Origin: Actinomycetes bacterium
Lineage (GTDB): Bacteria > Actinomycetota > Actinomycetes > Propionibacteriales > Propionibacteriaceae
Reading direction: 5' to 3'
Length of the DNA stretch: 8,246 bases
NCBI GenBank assembly: GCA_029778515.1
Contig: JAKOQD010000303.1
Location: 1 to 8,246 of the forward strand
Positions 1 through 6,325 of the stretch are shown piece by piece. Under the pieces are notes generated by a model, which was given only the letters and a program-made list of their open reading frames with translations, did not search any database and had not been told where the DNA came from. Numbering within the stretch: the stretch's first letter is position 1; every line of letters starts with the position of its first letter. The position numbers and the translations under genes were made by a program.

Positions 1-587
1 GCAACGTCCTCGACCATCACCGCGGCCTTCACCGCGTCCCGGGCGTCGCGCCCGATGGTAAACGGGCCGTGATTGGCCATCAGCACCGCTCGGGAGCGGC
101 TTTCCCGCAGGGTTTCGACGATGCCGCGCCCGATCGAGTCATCGCCGATCAGGGCGAAGGGGCCGACCGGGATCTCGCCGCCGAACTCGTCGGCGATCAT
201 CGTGAGTACGCAGGGAATCGGCTCGCGACGCGCCGCCCAAGCGGTCGCGTAGTCGGAATGGGTGTGCACCACACCGCCGACGTCCGCCATGTGCTTGTAC
301 ACATAGGCGTGCGCAGCGGTGTCGGACGAAGGACTGCGACTGCCCTCGACCAGGTTCGCCTCGAAGTCGCAGACCACCATCGCTTCCGGGGTGAGTTCGT
401 CGTAGGAGACCCCCGACGGCTTGATCACCAACAGCTCGGCTCCCGGAACCCTGGCCGACACATTGCCGGCGGTCCAGACGACCAGTCCGTTGCGGGGAAG
501 CTCGGCATGCAGCGCGGCCACTTCGATCTTGAGCTGCTCAACGACGTCGCGGAGTTCGCCCCCGATCGCGGTCCGAGTCACATCCAT
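1..587 (-). CDS. araD: L-ribulose-5-phosphate 4-epimerase, 3' end beyond the window
   Basis: Class II aldolase/epimerase that converts L-ribulose 5-phosphate to D-xylulose 5-phosphate, the last step of L-arabinose catabolism; cytosolic and metal-dependent. The visible 195 codons (family about 230) contain the fold's landmarks in order: GNVSAR (residues 41-46), KPSGVSYDEL (56-65), SSDTAAH (87-93), the metal-ligand pair HTH (108-110) and NHGPF (172-176), whose histidine is the third metal ligand in E. coli AraD. The frame is open to the left edge, so the C-terminus is outside the window. The ATG at 585-587 is chosen because GGAAG (595-599) lies 7 bases before it; an in-frame GTG two codons later is possible. 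It follows recO in the same direction after 110 bp holding a LacI-type operator. L-fuculose-phosphate aldolase is a related alternative, but the motifs and the nearby ribulokinase favour AraD. Confidence 0.9.
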   Translation of the reverse strand, partial: MDVTRTAIGGELRDVVEQLKIEVAALHAELPRNGLVVWTAGNVSARVPGAELLVIKPSGVSYDELTPEAMVVCDFEANLVEGSRSPSSDTAAHAYVYKHMADVGGVVHTHSDYATAWAARREPIPCVLTMIADEFGGEIPVGPFALIGDDSIGRGIVETLRESRSRAVLMANHGPFTIGRDARDAVKAAVMVEDV

Positions 588-629
588 GTGTCGTCTTCCA
601 ATCTCGCTTCAGCGCGCCAACAATCGGAA

Positions 630-643
630 TGTTACCGGTATCA
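630..643 (-). promoter_or_regulatory. Putative LacI-family operator upstream of araD
   Basis: TGATACCGGTAACA, read on the minus strand, is a 14-bp near-palindrome: the central TACCGGTA and the outer TG/CA pairs are symmetric, with one mismatched pair. A central CG with TGTTA-type half-sites is typical of LacI-family operators. It ends 42 bp before the araD start codon. TAACAT (634-629) could be the promoter -10 box (TANNNT), which the repressor would cover; no convincing -35 was found. Control by an arabinose-responsive repressor is inferred; no regulator gene is in the window. Confidence 0.55.
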
Positions 644-664
644 CAGCTCGGGTGATGCAAGTGG

Positions 665-683
665 CGATAACGGTTTGGTATCG
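665..683. promoter_or_regulatory. Weak inverted repeat between recO and araD
   Basis: CGATA (665-669) and TATCG (679-683) are perfect inverted arms with a further C/G pair two bases inside. It sits 21 bp upstream of the better operator on the araD side. It could be a secondary regulator site or chance; nothing else supports it. Confidence 0.2.
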
Positions 684-697
684 AATCAAGACCGGGC

Positions 698-1453
698 TCA
701 GCGAGTCGGCTCGGACCGGTCGACGTGGCTGAGCGACCGCAGCCCGCGCTCCAGATGCCAGCCGACGAAGGCTGCCACCAGCCCGTTTCCCTGCCGGACG
801 ATGGTCGCGGAAACCTGCTCGGTCGCCGCCCAGTCACCGGTCAGCAGCGCCACCAGATAGGCGACGGTGGCCGGATCGGGGTGCGCCGAACCGGGCGGAC
901 GGCAGCGCCGGCAGACCATGCCGCCCAGCTGCGGAGAGAACGCCTCATGCGGCCCGGACGCACCACAGCGGGCGCAGTCGGACAGCGATGGGGCGTAGCC
1001 GGCCAGGGCCGTCGCGCGCAGCAGGTAGGCGTCCATGACCATGGCCGCGGGCCGCGGTGCGTCCGCTCCGCCGCCCGTGAGCGCGTGCAGGGCCCCGACC
1101 AGCAACTGGTACTGCTGGACGGCCGGCTCCCCCACCTCAGTGACGAGTCGGTCCGCGGTCTCCACCAGCACCTGGCCGGTGGTGTAGCGCTCGTAGTCGT
1201 GGGCGAGCGGCTCGGAGTAGGCGTGCAGGGTCACCGCCTGGGTGATCACGTCCAGCGTGCGTCCGGTGGCGAACTGCAGGTCGACGTGGCTGAACGGCTC
1301 CAACCGCGCACCAAACTTGGACGAGGTTCGCCGCACGCCCCTGGCCACCGCGCGCACCTTGCCGTGCTGCCGGGAGAGCAGCGTGATGATCCGGTCGGCC
1401 TCACCCAGCTTGTGGGTGCGCAGGACGACCGCCTCGTCACGATAGGTGGGCAC
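698..1453 (-). CDS. recO: DNA repair protein RecO
   Basis: RecO works with RecF and RecR to load RecA on gapped single-stranded DNA (RecF pathway of recombinational repair). The 251-residue protein has the usual length and layout: an N-terminal OB-fold starting MPTYRDEAVVLRTHKLGEAD, the conserved RGVRRTSSKFGARLEPF segment (39-54), a helical middle, and a zinc-finger-like four-cysteine motif (C160, C163, C181, C184) ending in CRPPGSA, as in mycobacterial RecO. The GTG at 1453 is preferred because it matches the family N-terminus and lies 6 bases after GACAAT, a leaderless arrangement. The in-frame GTG at 1474 would add seven residues and has no ribosome-binding site. It is divergent from araB and upstream of araD on the same strand. 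In many Actinobacteria uppS directly follows recO; here uppS is about 4 kb away on the other strand. Confidence 0.93.
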   Translation of the reverse strand: MPTYRDEAVVLRTHKLGEADRIITLLSRQHGKVRAVARGVRRTSSKFGARLEPFSHVDLQFATGRTLDVITQAVTLHAYSEPLAHDYERYTTGQVLVETADRLVTEVGEPAVQQYQLLVGALHALTGGGADAPRPAAMVMDAYLLRATALAGYAPSLSDCARCGASGPHEAFSPQLGGMVCRRCRPPGSAHPDPATVAYLVALLTGDWAATEQVSATIVRQGNGLVAAFVGWHLERGLRSLSHVDRSEPTR

Positions 1454-1459
1454 CAGGCC

Positions 1460-1465
1460 ATTGTC
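1460..1465 (-). promoter_or_regulatory. Putative -10 box of leaderless recO
   Basis: GACAAT (four of six matches to TATAAT) is followed by 6 bases and the GTG start codon, which places the transcription start on the start codon itself. No TTGACA-like -35 was found at 17-18 bp. The same spacing is seen before four other genes here. Confidence 0.4.
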
Positions 1466-1510
1466 CCTGCCCACCTGATCGGCTCGGGTCAGGAGAGCTC
1501 CGGCGCGCCG

Positions 1511-1540
1511 TTGTTAGCGCACACACACGCCTGCCATGAT
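1511..1540 (+). promoter_or_regulatory. Putative araB promoter
   Basis: TTGTTA (1511-1516) as -35 and CATGAT (1535-1540) as -10 are separated by 18 bp. A start near 1547 would leave a leader of about 23 bases that includes a strong Shine-Dalgarno sequence. The -35 box overlaps the LacI-type operator, a layout suited to repression. Confidence 0.5.
1512..1525 (+). promoter_or_regulatory. Putative LacI-family operator upstream of araB
   Basis: TGTTAGCGCACACA has the central GCGC and TGT/ACA ends of a LacI-family operator; 10 of 14 positions are palindromic, the right half being degenerate. It shares TGTTA-CG with the site before araD (read as TGTTACCGGTATCA on the plus strand) and ends 44 bp before the araB start, almost the same distance as at araD. 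Co-regulation of both genes is inferred. Confidence 0.55.
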
Positions 1541-1557
1541 GGTTCCAGCACTCAGTC

Positions 1558-1565
1558 AAGGAGGA
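1558..1565 (+). promoter_or_regulatory. Strong Shine-Dalgarno sequence of araB
   Basis: AAGGAGGA lies 4 bases before the GTG at 1570 and fixes the start codon. It is the best ribosome-binding site in the window. Confidence 0.85.
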
Positions 1566-1569
1566 TCAG

Positions 1570-3165
1570 GTGAGCCAATCCGTAGTCGAGGTGATCGCAG
1601 GAGGCCGGACCGCCCTGGGCATCGAGTTCGGTTCCACGCGCATCAAGGCGGTGCTGGTCGGTGCCGACAACGCCCCGCTCGCCACCGGCGCCTACGACTG
1701 GGAGAACCAGTTCGTCGACCGGGTGTGGACCTACTCCCTGGCCGACGTTCGCACCGGCCTGCAGGCCGCCTACGCCTCGCTGAGCGCTGATGTGAAGGCC
1801 CGCTACGGCGTGGACTTGACCACGATCGGCGCGCTCGGCGTGTCGGCGATGATGCACGGCTACCTCGCCTTCGATGCGTCCGGCGAGCTGTTGGTGCCGT
1901 TCCGCACCTGGCGGAACACGATCACCGGCGCAGCGTCGGGGAAGTTGAGCGCGCTCTTCGGTCATAACATCCCGCAGCGCTGGAGCATCGCGCACCTCTA
2001 CCAGGCGATCCTGAACGGCGAGGAGCATGTCGGGCGCGTCGCGCACGTCACCACGCTGGCCGGCTACGTGCACGCCCAGCTGACCGGCGAGCAGGTGCTG
2101 GGTGTCGGCGATGCCAGCGGCATGTTCCCGATCGACATCAACACGGGTGACTACAACGCCGCGATGCTCACCCAGTTCGACGACCTGGTCGCCGATTCCG
2201 GCTTCGACTGGCGCCTCGGCGACATCCTGCCGAAGGTGCTCCCGGCCGGCGAGGTGGCCGGACGCCTGACCGAAGCCGGCGCGCAGTTGCTCGATCCGAC
2301 CGGAAAGCTGGCCGCCGGCATCCCGCTTTGCCCGCCCGAGGGCGATGCCGGCACCGGCATGGTGGCCACCAACTCGGTGGCCCGCCGCACCGGCAACGTG
2401 AGCGCGGGCACCTCGATCTTCGCGATGATCGTGCTCGAGCACGAGCTCAGCCAGGTGCACGACGAGCTCGACCTGGTCACCACCCCGGCCGGCGACCTGG
2501 TGGCGATGGTGCACTGCAACAACGGCGCCAGCGAGCTGAACGCCTGGGCCGGCCTGTTCGGTGAGTTCGCCAAGCGCTTGGGTTCGGACGCCGACCAGAA
2601 CGCGGTCTTCGAGACCCTGTTCGCCGCTTCGCTTGAGGGCGCGGCCGACTGCGGTGGGCTGCTGGCCTACAACTACCTCTCCGGCGAACACATCACCGGT
2701 CTCGTTGAGGGTCGACCGCTGTTCACCCGCACCCCCGACAGCCAGTTCAACCTGGCCAACTTCATGCGAACCCACCTCTTCACGGCCCTTTCCAGCCTGC
2801 GGGTGGGCATGGAGGTGCTGCTGAAGGCGGAGCAGGTGCAGCTCGACTCGATGTTCGCCCACGGCGGCCTGTTCAAGACCAGGGGCGTCGCCCAGCGTTA
2901 CCTCGCCGCAGCGATCAATGCCCCGGTTTCGGTCGGCGACATCGCCGGCGAGGGTGGCGCCTGGGGTATCGCCCTGCTGGCCGCGTTCGCACGTGATCGC
3001 GTCGAGGGCCAGCGGCTCGACGAATACTTGAACAGCCGTGCCTTCGCCAATGCGGCGCTGGAGACCATCGAGCCCGACGCCACCGACGTGGCCGGGTTCG
3101 ACGCCTACGTCAGCCGGTTCGTCCGCGGGTTGTCGATCGAGAAGACTGCAGTCGAACACAGCTGA
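1570..3165 (+). CDS. araB: FGGY-family carbohydrate kinase, probable L-ribulokinase (alternative AraB type)
   Basis: Probable ATP-dependent kinase making L-ribulose 5-phosphate, the substrate of the AraD encoded nearby. The 531-residue protein has the two-domain FGGY fold: an N-terminal phosphate-1 motif, [12 protein letters not shown] (17-28); a substrate-side segment, [11 protein letters not shown] (92-102); [13 protein letters not shown] (257-269), whose D259 is the likely catalytic base; a phosphate-2 motif, [10 protein letters not shown] (275-284); and a C-terminal glycine-rich segment with [10 protein letters not shown] and GEGGAWG. It resembles xylulokinase-like proteins of Firmicutes and Bifidobacteria linked to araD and araA, not E. 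coli AraB, so automated tools may call it xylulokinase or plain FGGY kinase. The ribulokinase role rests on araD and the matching operators. The GTG start is fixed by AAGGAGG. No transporter or isomerase gene is next to it. Confidence 0.8.
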   Translation: MSQSVVEVIAGGRTALGIEFGSTRIKAVLVGADNAPLATGAYDWENQFVDRVWTYSLADVRTGLQAAYASLSADVKARYGVDLTTIGALGVSAMMHGYLAFDASGELLVPFRTWRNTITGAASGKLSALFGHNIPQRWSIAHLYQAILNGEEHVGRVAHVTTLAGYVHAQLTGEQVLGVGDASGMFPIDINTGDYNAAMLTQFDDLVADSGFDWRLGDILPKVLPAGEVAGRLTEAGAQLLDPTGKLAAGIPLCPPEGDAGTGMVATNSVARRTGNVSAGTSIFAMIVLEHELSQVHDELDLVTTPAGDLVAMVHCNNGASELNAWAGLFGEFAKRLGSDADQNAVFETLFAASLEGAADCGGLLAYNYLSGEHITGLVEGRPLFTRTPDSQFNLANFMRTHLFTALSSLRVGMEVLLKAEQVQLDSMFAHGGLFKTRGVAQRYLAAAINAPVSVGDIAGEGGAWGIALLAAFARDRVEGQRLDEYLNSRAFANAALETIEPDATDVAGFDAYVSRFVRGLSIEKTAVEHS

Positions 3166-3193
3166 ACCGCTACCGGAGCCGCGCTGGCCGCCC

Positions 3194-3199
3194 TACGCT
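3194..3199 (+). promoter_or_regulatory. Putative -10 box of leaderless SIMPL-domain gene
   Basis: TACGCT (TANNNT) is followed by exactly 6 bases and then the ATG at 3206. No Shine-Dalgarno sequence lies within 15 bases of that ATG. No clear -35 is visible, and read-through from araB, which ends 40 bp upstream of the ATG, is also possible. Confidence 0.45.
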
Positions 3200-3205
3200 G
3201 CCGGC

Positions 3206-3829
3206 ATGGGAATCCTGCGGATCACAGTCGATGACACCGCTACGGTCGCCGCAAGTTCGGCCAAGCTGCACCTGGTGGTGAAAGGTGCGGCAGCCGTCCT
3301 CGGCAATGCCGCGGTGAAGCGCGCGGCCGAGGTGCGCGAGCTGGTGGCAGCACTGGCCAAGGCGGGCATCGGCGAGGACAAGGTAGAGGTGGCCGGCGTC
3401 CAGCTGAGCTCGTCCACCAACCTGCTGGGACGCAACCAGCGGGCCGAGATCTCCCTGACAGTTTCGCTCGAACCCGACCAACTACCCAGCGCGCTCGGCA
3501 TCCTGACCGATTCGCCGAACCTGACCCTGGAGAGCCTCGAGTGGGTCTTCGACACGTTCGAGGCGAGCATCCCGCTCACCGCAGGGGCCATGGTCAAGGC
3601 CAGGCGCAAGGCGGACGCGGTCGCGGCGGCGGCGGGCCTGCGAATCACCGGCATCACGAACGCCAGCGACTCCTGGAGCATGGTCGCGCCCCGCGAGGCG
3701 CTGGCCTACGGAGCGCCGATGGCCGCACGCTCGATGAAGAGCTCCGCTGATCTGGATCTCGGCCTGGACTACAGCAGTTCCACCCAGCTCAGCGTCCATG
3801 TGAGCGTGGACTTCGAAATGGCTGAGTGA
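3206..3829 (+). CDS. SIMPL (DUF541) domain protein, without signal peptide
   Basis: A 207-residue protein made of one SIMPL/DUF541 domain, a family of uncertain function best known from periplasmic or outer-membrane stress proteins and a mammalian signalling adaptor. Visible family traits are the opening beta-strand (LRITVDDTATV), the helix with AVKRAAEVRELVAALAKAGI followed by an EVAGVQL strand (61-67), the second helix MVKARRKADAVAAAAGLRI (129-147), and the closing strand QLSVHVSVDFEM. Many relatives carry a secretion signal; this N-terminus is polar with no hydrophobic core, so a cytosolic location is inferred. A longer in-frame version starting at 3038 would overlap araB by over 100 bases and its extra residues look like a shadow of araB, so the ATG at 3206 is chosen. 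Its role, and any tie to arabinose metabolism, are unknown. Confidence 0.82.
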   Translation: MGILRITVDDTATVAASSAKLHLVVKGAAAVLGNAAVKRAAEVRELVAALAKAGIGEDKVEVAGVQLSSSTNLLGRNQRAEISLTVSLEPDQLPSALGILTDSPNLTLESLEWVFDTFEASIPLTAGAMVKARRKADAVAAAAGLRITGITNASDSWSMVAPREALAYGAPMAARSMKSSADLDLGLDYSSSTQLSVHVSVDFEMAE

Positions 3830-3868
3830 GTCGCTGCACGTTTGCCAGCCGGCCCGCACCGAACCCCA

Positions 3869-3874
3869 TAGTCT
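3869..3874 (+). promoter_or_regulatory. Putative -10 box of leaderless aldo/keto reductase gene
   Basis: TAGTCT (overlapping CATAGT at 3867-3872) is followed by 6 bases and the ATG at 3881; no Shine-Dalgarno sequence is present. This supports a separate promoter in the 51-bp gap after the SIMPL gene and favours the ATG over the TTG at 3875. Confidence 0.45.
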
Positions 3875-3880
3875 TTGCTG

Positions 3881-4819
3881 ATGAAGCGCATCGCCGATCT
3901 TCGGGTCTCGCCGGTCTGCCTAGGTGGCAACGTGTTCGGCTGGACCGCGGACAGTGCGGCGTCCGAGCAGATCCTGGACGCCTACGCGGACGCGGGCCAG
4001 AACTTCATCGACACTGCGGACGCGTATTCGGCCTGGGTGCCGGGCCATTCCGGCGGTGAGTCCGAAAGCCTGATCGGCGGCTGGCTGCGCAAGCGGCGGC
4101 TACGCGACCGGATGGTGATCGCCACCAAGGTGGGCAAGCACCCGAGCCGCCGCGGACTGCGTCCGGCCAACCTGAGGGTCTGCCTCGACGGCTCCCGCCG
4201 GCGCCTTGGCGTGGAGACAATCGACCTCTACTACGCCCACTCCGACGATGCGCATGTGCCGGTGGCCGAATGGGTGGGTGCGTTCGACGCGATGATCGCC
4301 GATGGCGCGATCCGCCACTACGGCTTGTCCAACTTCTCGGCCGAGCGCACCACTGAGGTGTTGGAAGTCGCCAAGGCCGAAGGCCTGGCTGCGCCGGTGG
4401 TCCTCCAGCCGCAGTACCACTTGGTCCATCGCAGCGAAGTGGAGGCAGGCGGGCTGGCCGAGTTGGCGGCTGCCAACGGCTTGGCGATCGTGCCCTACTA
4501 CGGGCTCGCCGCCGGCTTCCTCACCGGCAAGTACCGGGCCGACGAGCCGATGCACGGCGCCCGGGCAGCGCGGGTGAAGCACTGGGCCAACGCGGAGGGC
4601 TTCGCCGTGGTGGACGCGGTGGTGGACATCGCGAACGATCTGGACGTCGAACCGGCCACCGTGGCCCTGGCCTGGCTACGACAGCAGCCGGGAGTGACCG
4701 CGCCCATCGCTTCGGTCAGTACGGTCGAGCAGTTGCCGGCGGTTCTGGCCGCGGGCGAACTCAAGCTCACCCGCGGCCAACTGAACCGCCTGAACAAGGT
4801 GTCGGCGCCGTTCGCCTGA
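3881..4819 (+). CDS. Aldo/keto reductase
   Basis: NAD(P)H-dependent oxidoreductase with a TIM-barrel fold, probably cytosolic, reducing aldehydes or ketones; the substrate cannot be read from the sequence. The 312 residues hold the catalytic tetrad in order: D44 and Y49 in FIDTADAYS, K83 in IATKVGK and H120 in YYAHSDD. Cofactor-side segments follow: HYGLSNFS (146-153), QPQYHLVHR (176-184), PYYGLAAGFLTGKY (205-218) and PIASVSTVEQL (275-285). The length is typical of the family. The ATG at 3881 is preferred to the TTG at 3875 because of the leaderless promoter spacing and the family-like N-terminus (MKRIADLRVSPVCLGGN). It converges with hsp20, with 4 bp between the stop codons. A role in sugar or aldehyde metabolism beside the araB region is possible but not shown. 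Confidence 0.92.
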   Translation: MKRIADLRVSPVCLGGNVFGWTADSAASEQILDAYADAGQNFIDTADAYSAWVPGHSGGESESLIGGWLRKRRLRDRMVIATKVGKHPSRRGLRPANLRVCLDGSRRRLGVETIDLYYAHSDDAHVPVAEWVGAFDAMIADGAIRHYGLSNFSAERTTEVLEVAKAEGLAAPVVLQPQYHLVHRSEVEAGGLAELAAANGLAIVPYYGLAAGFLTGKYRADEPMHGARAARVKHWANAEGFAVVDAVVDIANDLDVEPATVALAWLRQQPGVTAPIASVSTVEQLPAVLAAGELKLTRGQLNRLNKVSAPFA

Positions 4820-4832
4820 GAGCTCAGCTCTC
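4818..4832. terminator. Short palindrome at convergent stop codons
   Basis: GAGAGC-TCA-GCTCTC overlaps the end of the aldo/keto reductase stop codon and the hsp20 stop codon. The stem is 6 bp with a 3-base loop and no T-tract. A competing CTCAG/CTGAG hairpin (4823-4839) overlaps it. It could be a compact two-way terminator or chance. Confidence 0.25.
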
Positions 4833-5255
4833 GACTGAGCCTTCGATCTGGGTAGGCCCGCCGCTGTGGGTGACGCTGATCTTGCGCGGCTTTGCCTCCT
4901 CTGCGACCGGGATCTTCAGGTTCAGGACACCGTCGCTGTATTCGGCCGAAATCCGGTCGAGCGCCACGCCGTAGCCGAGGGTCAGCTGCCGGGCGAAGGT
5001 TCCGGCCGGGCGCTCCCGGACCAGCCACTTCGCGTCCGCACCGGTCTCCGCACGCCGCTCGGCGCGGACGGTGAGGGTGCGATCGTCGACGTCGATGTCG
5101 ATGGACGACGGGTCAACCCCAGGAAGGTCGATCCGGGCCACGAAGACGTCGCCGTCGCGGTAGAGGTCCATCGGCATAGCGGTGCTGGCCGGCGTCCGGG
5201 GCGCTTCGGAGAACCAGCGATCGAGGTCGCGGAACGGGTCGTAACTACGTGCCAT
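4824..5255 (-). CDS. hsp20: Small heat-shock protein, Hsp20/alpha-crystallin family
   Basis: ATP-independent chaperone that holds unfolding proteins during stress. The 143-residue protein has a short N-terminal arm (MARSYDPFRDLDRWFSEAP), then an alpha-crystallin domain from about residue 28 (MPMDLYRDGDVFVARIDLPG) to the signature AEYSDGVLNLKIPV, and a C-terminal tail with an IXI/V-like contact, KISV. Start choice: the ATG at 5255 has AAGGAG (5264-5269) 8 bases upstream; the reading frame continues upstream to 5342 only by running through the promoter and CIRCE element. It is convergent with the aldo/keto reductase gene and divergent from uppS. Control by heat-shock repressors is predicted from the perfect CIRCE and the HAIR-like repeat before the gene. 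Confidence 0.94.
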   Translation of the reverse strand: MARSYDPFRDLDRWFSEAPRTPASTAMPMDLYRDGDVFVARIDLPGVDPSSIDIDVDDRTLTVRAERRAETGADAKWLVRERPAGTFARQLTLGYGVALDRISAEYSDGVLNLKIPVAEEAKPRKISVTHSGGPTQIEGSVES

Positions 5256-5278
5256 TGCACTCACTCCTTCGTCTGTTG

Positions 5279-5305
5279 TTAGCACTCGCCATGCCCGAGT
5301 GCTAA
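5279..5305 (-). promoter_or_regulatory. CIRCE element (HrcA operator) of hsp20
   Basis: TTAGCACTC, 9 bases, GAGTGCTAA: an exact match to the CIRCE consensus, with perfect arms and spacing. It lies between the predicted -10 box and the ribosome-binding site of hsp20, so HrcA would block transcription start. HrcA itself is not encoded in the window. Confidence 0.95.
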
Positions 5306-5309
5306 GTCC

Positions 5310-5338
5310 AGTTTGCGCCAAATCCGGATGCATTTCAA
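5310..5338 (-). promoter_or_regulatory. Putative hsp20 promoter
   Basis: On the minus strand, TTGAAA (5338-5333) and CAAACT (5315-5310) form a -35/-10 pair with a 17-bp spacer. The start would fall near the upstream edge of CIRCE, where HrcA operators are usually found. Confidence 0.55.
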
Positions 5339-5341
5339 GCA

Positions 5342-5364
5342 AGTTGAGCCACGTCGGCTCAACT
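5342..5364. promoter_or_regulatory. HAIR-like inverted repeat, putative HspR site
   Basis: Perfect 9-bp arms, AGTTGAGCC and GGCTCAACT, flank 5 bases. The core TTGAG-N9-CTCAA has the spacing of the HspR-associated inverted repeat (CTTGAGT-N7-ACTCAAG); the flanking C/G and T/A positions differ. It ends 4 bp upstream of the hsp20 -35 box, a fitting place for a second heat-shock repressor. Assignment to HspR is inferred. Confidence 0.55.
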
Positions 5365-5406
5365 CGAGTTCGCTGCTCGCGAACGCCTCGAGGAGCGTGG
5401 CTTGAC

Positions 5407-5412
5407 TAGGGT
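5407..5412 (+). promoter_or_regulatory. Putative -10 box of leaderless uppS
   Basis: TAGGGT (TANNNT) is followed by 6 bases and the GTG at 5419, with no Shine-Dalgarno sequence. The spacing supports this GTG over the in-frame GTG at 5413, which would abut the -10 box. Confidence 0.45.
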
Positions 5413-5418
5413 GTGTCC

Positions 5419-6201
5419 GTGCCTCGCCAGTTCGTCGAACCCAGCCCGCATCCGTCCGGCGCTCGCCCGCCGCAACTCGACCCGAAGCTGCTGCCCCAGC
5501 ACGTGGCGATCGTGATGGACGGGAACGGACGCTGGGCGAAGGCCCGCAATCTCCCGCGCACCGAAGGCCACACCCGCGGCGAGGCGGCGCTCTTCGACGT
5601 GATCGAGGGCGCCATCGAGCTGGGCATCAAGTACCTGTCGGCCTATGCGTTCTCCACCGAGAACTGGCGTCGCTCCCCCGACGAGGTGCGCTGGCTGATG
5701 GGCTTCAACCGGGACGTGATCCATCGGCGGCGCGACCAGTTCGTGGAGATGGGCGTCCGCGTCCGCTGGGCCGGACGCACGCCCAAGCTGTGGCGCAGCG
5801 TGATCAACGAACTGCAGGAAGCCGAGCGGATGAGCGCTGGCAACGACCGGATCACGCTGCAGTTCTGCGTGAACTACGGCGGTCGCGCCGAGATCGTGGA
5901 CGCTGCTCGCGCTATCGCCGCGGCCGCCCAGCGCGGCGAGCTCGATCCGTCCCGGCTCACCGAGGACCGCTTCCGGCGCTTCCTGGACGAGCCGGAGATC
6001 CCGGACGTGGACCTGTTCGTGCGCTCGTCTGGGGAACAGCGCACGTCCAACTTCCTGCTGTGGCAGTCCGCGTACGCCGAATTGGTCTTCCTGGACCGGC
6101 TCTGGCCCGACTTCGACCGCCGCGACTTGTGGCGCGCGGTGGAGATGTACGTGCAGCGCGACCGCCGCTACGGCGGTGCCGTGCCCAACGTGCTCAGCTA
6201 G
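5419..6201 (+). CDS. uppS: Isoprenyl (cis-prenyl) transferase, undecaprenyl/decaprenyl diphosphate synthase family
   Basis: Adds isopentenyl units in cis to a short allylic diphosphate, making the polyprenyl carrier for peptidoglycan and other wall polymers; works at the inner face of the membrane. The 260 residues contain all family signatures: [14 protein letters not shown] (28-41) with catalytic D34, H51, YAFSTENW (76-83), and [21 protein letters not shown] (201-221) with the substrate-binding arginines R202 and R208 and metal-linked E221. It closely resembles the mycobacterial long-chain type, but chain length (C50 or C55) cannot be set by eye. The GTG at 5419 is preferred to 5413 from promoter spacing. 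It is divergent from hsp20 and convergent with argG, and it is not next to recO, its common actinobacterial partner. Confidence 0.93.
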   Translation: MPRQFVEPSPHPSGARPPQLDPKLLPQHVAIVMDGNGRWAKARNLPRTEGHTRGEAALFDVIEGAIELGIKYLSAYAFSTENWRRSPDEVRWLMGFNRDVIHRRRDQFVEMGVRVRWAGRTPKLWRSVINELQEAERMSAGNDRITLQFCVNYGGRAEIVDAARAIAAAAQRGELDPSRLTEDRFRRFLDEPEIPDVDLFVRSSGEQRTSNFLLWQSAYAELVFLDRLWPDFDRRDLWRAVEMYVQRDRRYGGAVPNVLS

Positions 6202-6230
6202 CCACCCGAACCTCACCACCCGCAAACGCG

Positions 6231-6298
6231 ACTTCGCTCCCGATAGGGACCCGCGCTCCCGAATTATCGGGAGCAGGAGTTCCTTTCGGGAGCGAAGT
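6231..6298. repeat. Four-unit palindromic (REP/BIME-like) element between convergent genes
   Basis: A 68-base symmetric structure. Outer arms ACTTCGCTCCCGA (6231-6243) and its exact complement (6286-6298) are 13 bp. Inner arms GCTCCCGA (6255-6262) and TCGGGAGC (6267-6274) close on an ATTA loop. The two 11-base linkers are equal in length and partly complementary. The 8-mer GCTCCCGA thus occurs four times, two per orientation, with 19-base steps. There is no T-tract on either side, so a classical intrinsic terminator is unlikely; it may act as a two-way transcription block or be a mobile palindromic repeat. Confidence 0.8.
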
Positions 6299-6325
6299 TG
6301 AAGCTGTGGCCCGGGAACGGACGAC

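Noticed and set aside
69..860. A 263-codon plus-strand frame opposite araD and the end of recO
   Set aside because: It is antisense to araD, whose metal-site motifs are clear; the plus frame has no family features.
725..1573. A 282-codon plus-strand frame opposite recO
   Set aside because: It is antisense to recO and overlaps the araB promoter and start; no motif or ribosome-binding site supports it.
1552..3159. A 535-codon minus-strand frame opposite araB
   Set aside because: It is fully antisense to a convincing FGGY kinase, its translation has no recognisable motifs, and long antisense frames are expected in GC-rich genes.
3038..3205. N-terminal extension of the SIMPL gene into araB
   Set aside because: The added residues are Pro/Arg/Ser-rich and out of frame with araB, typical of a shadow; the domain begins at 3206.
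5256..5342. N-terminal extension of hsp20 upstream of 5255
   Set aside because: It would translate the CIRCE element and promoter; the ATG at 5255 has a good Shine-Dalgarno sequence and the family N-terminus.
5363..5399. Small palindromes (ACTCGAGT; TTCGC/GCGAA) upstream of uppS
   Set aside because: They are short, imperfect beyond the core and common in GC-rich DNA; there is no known motif match.
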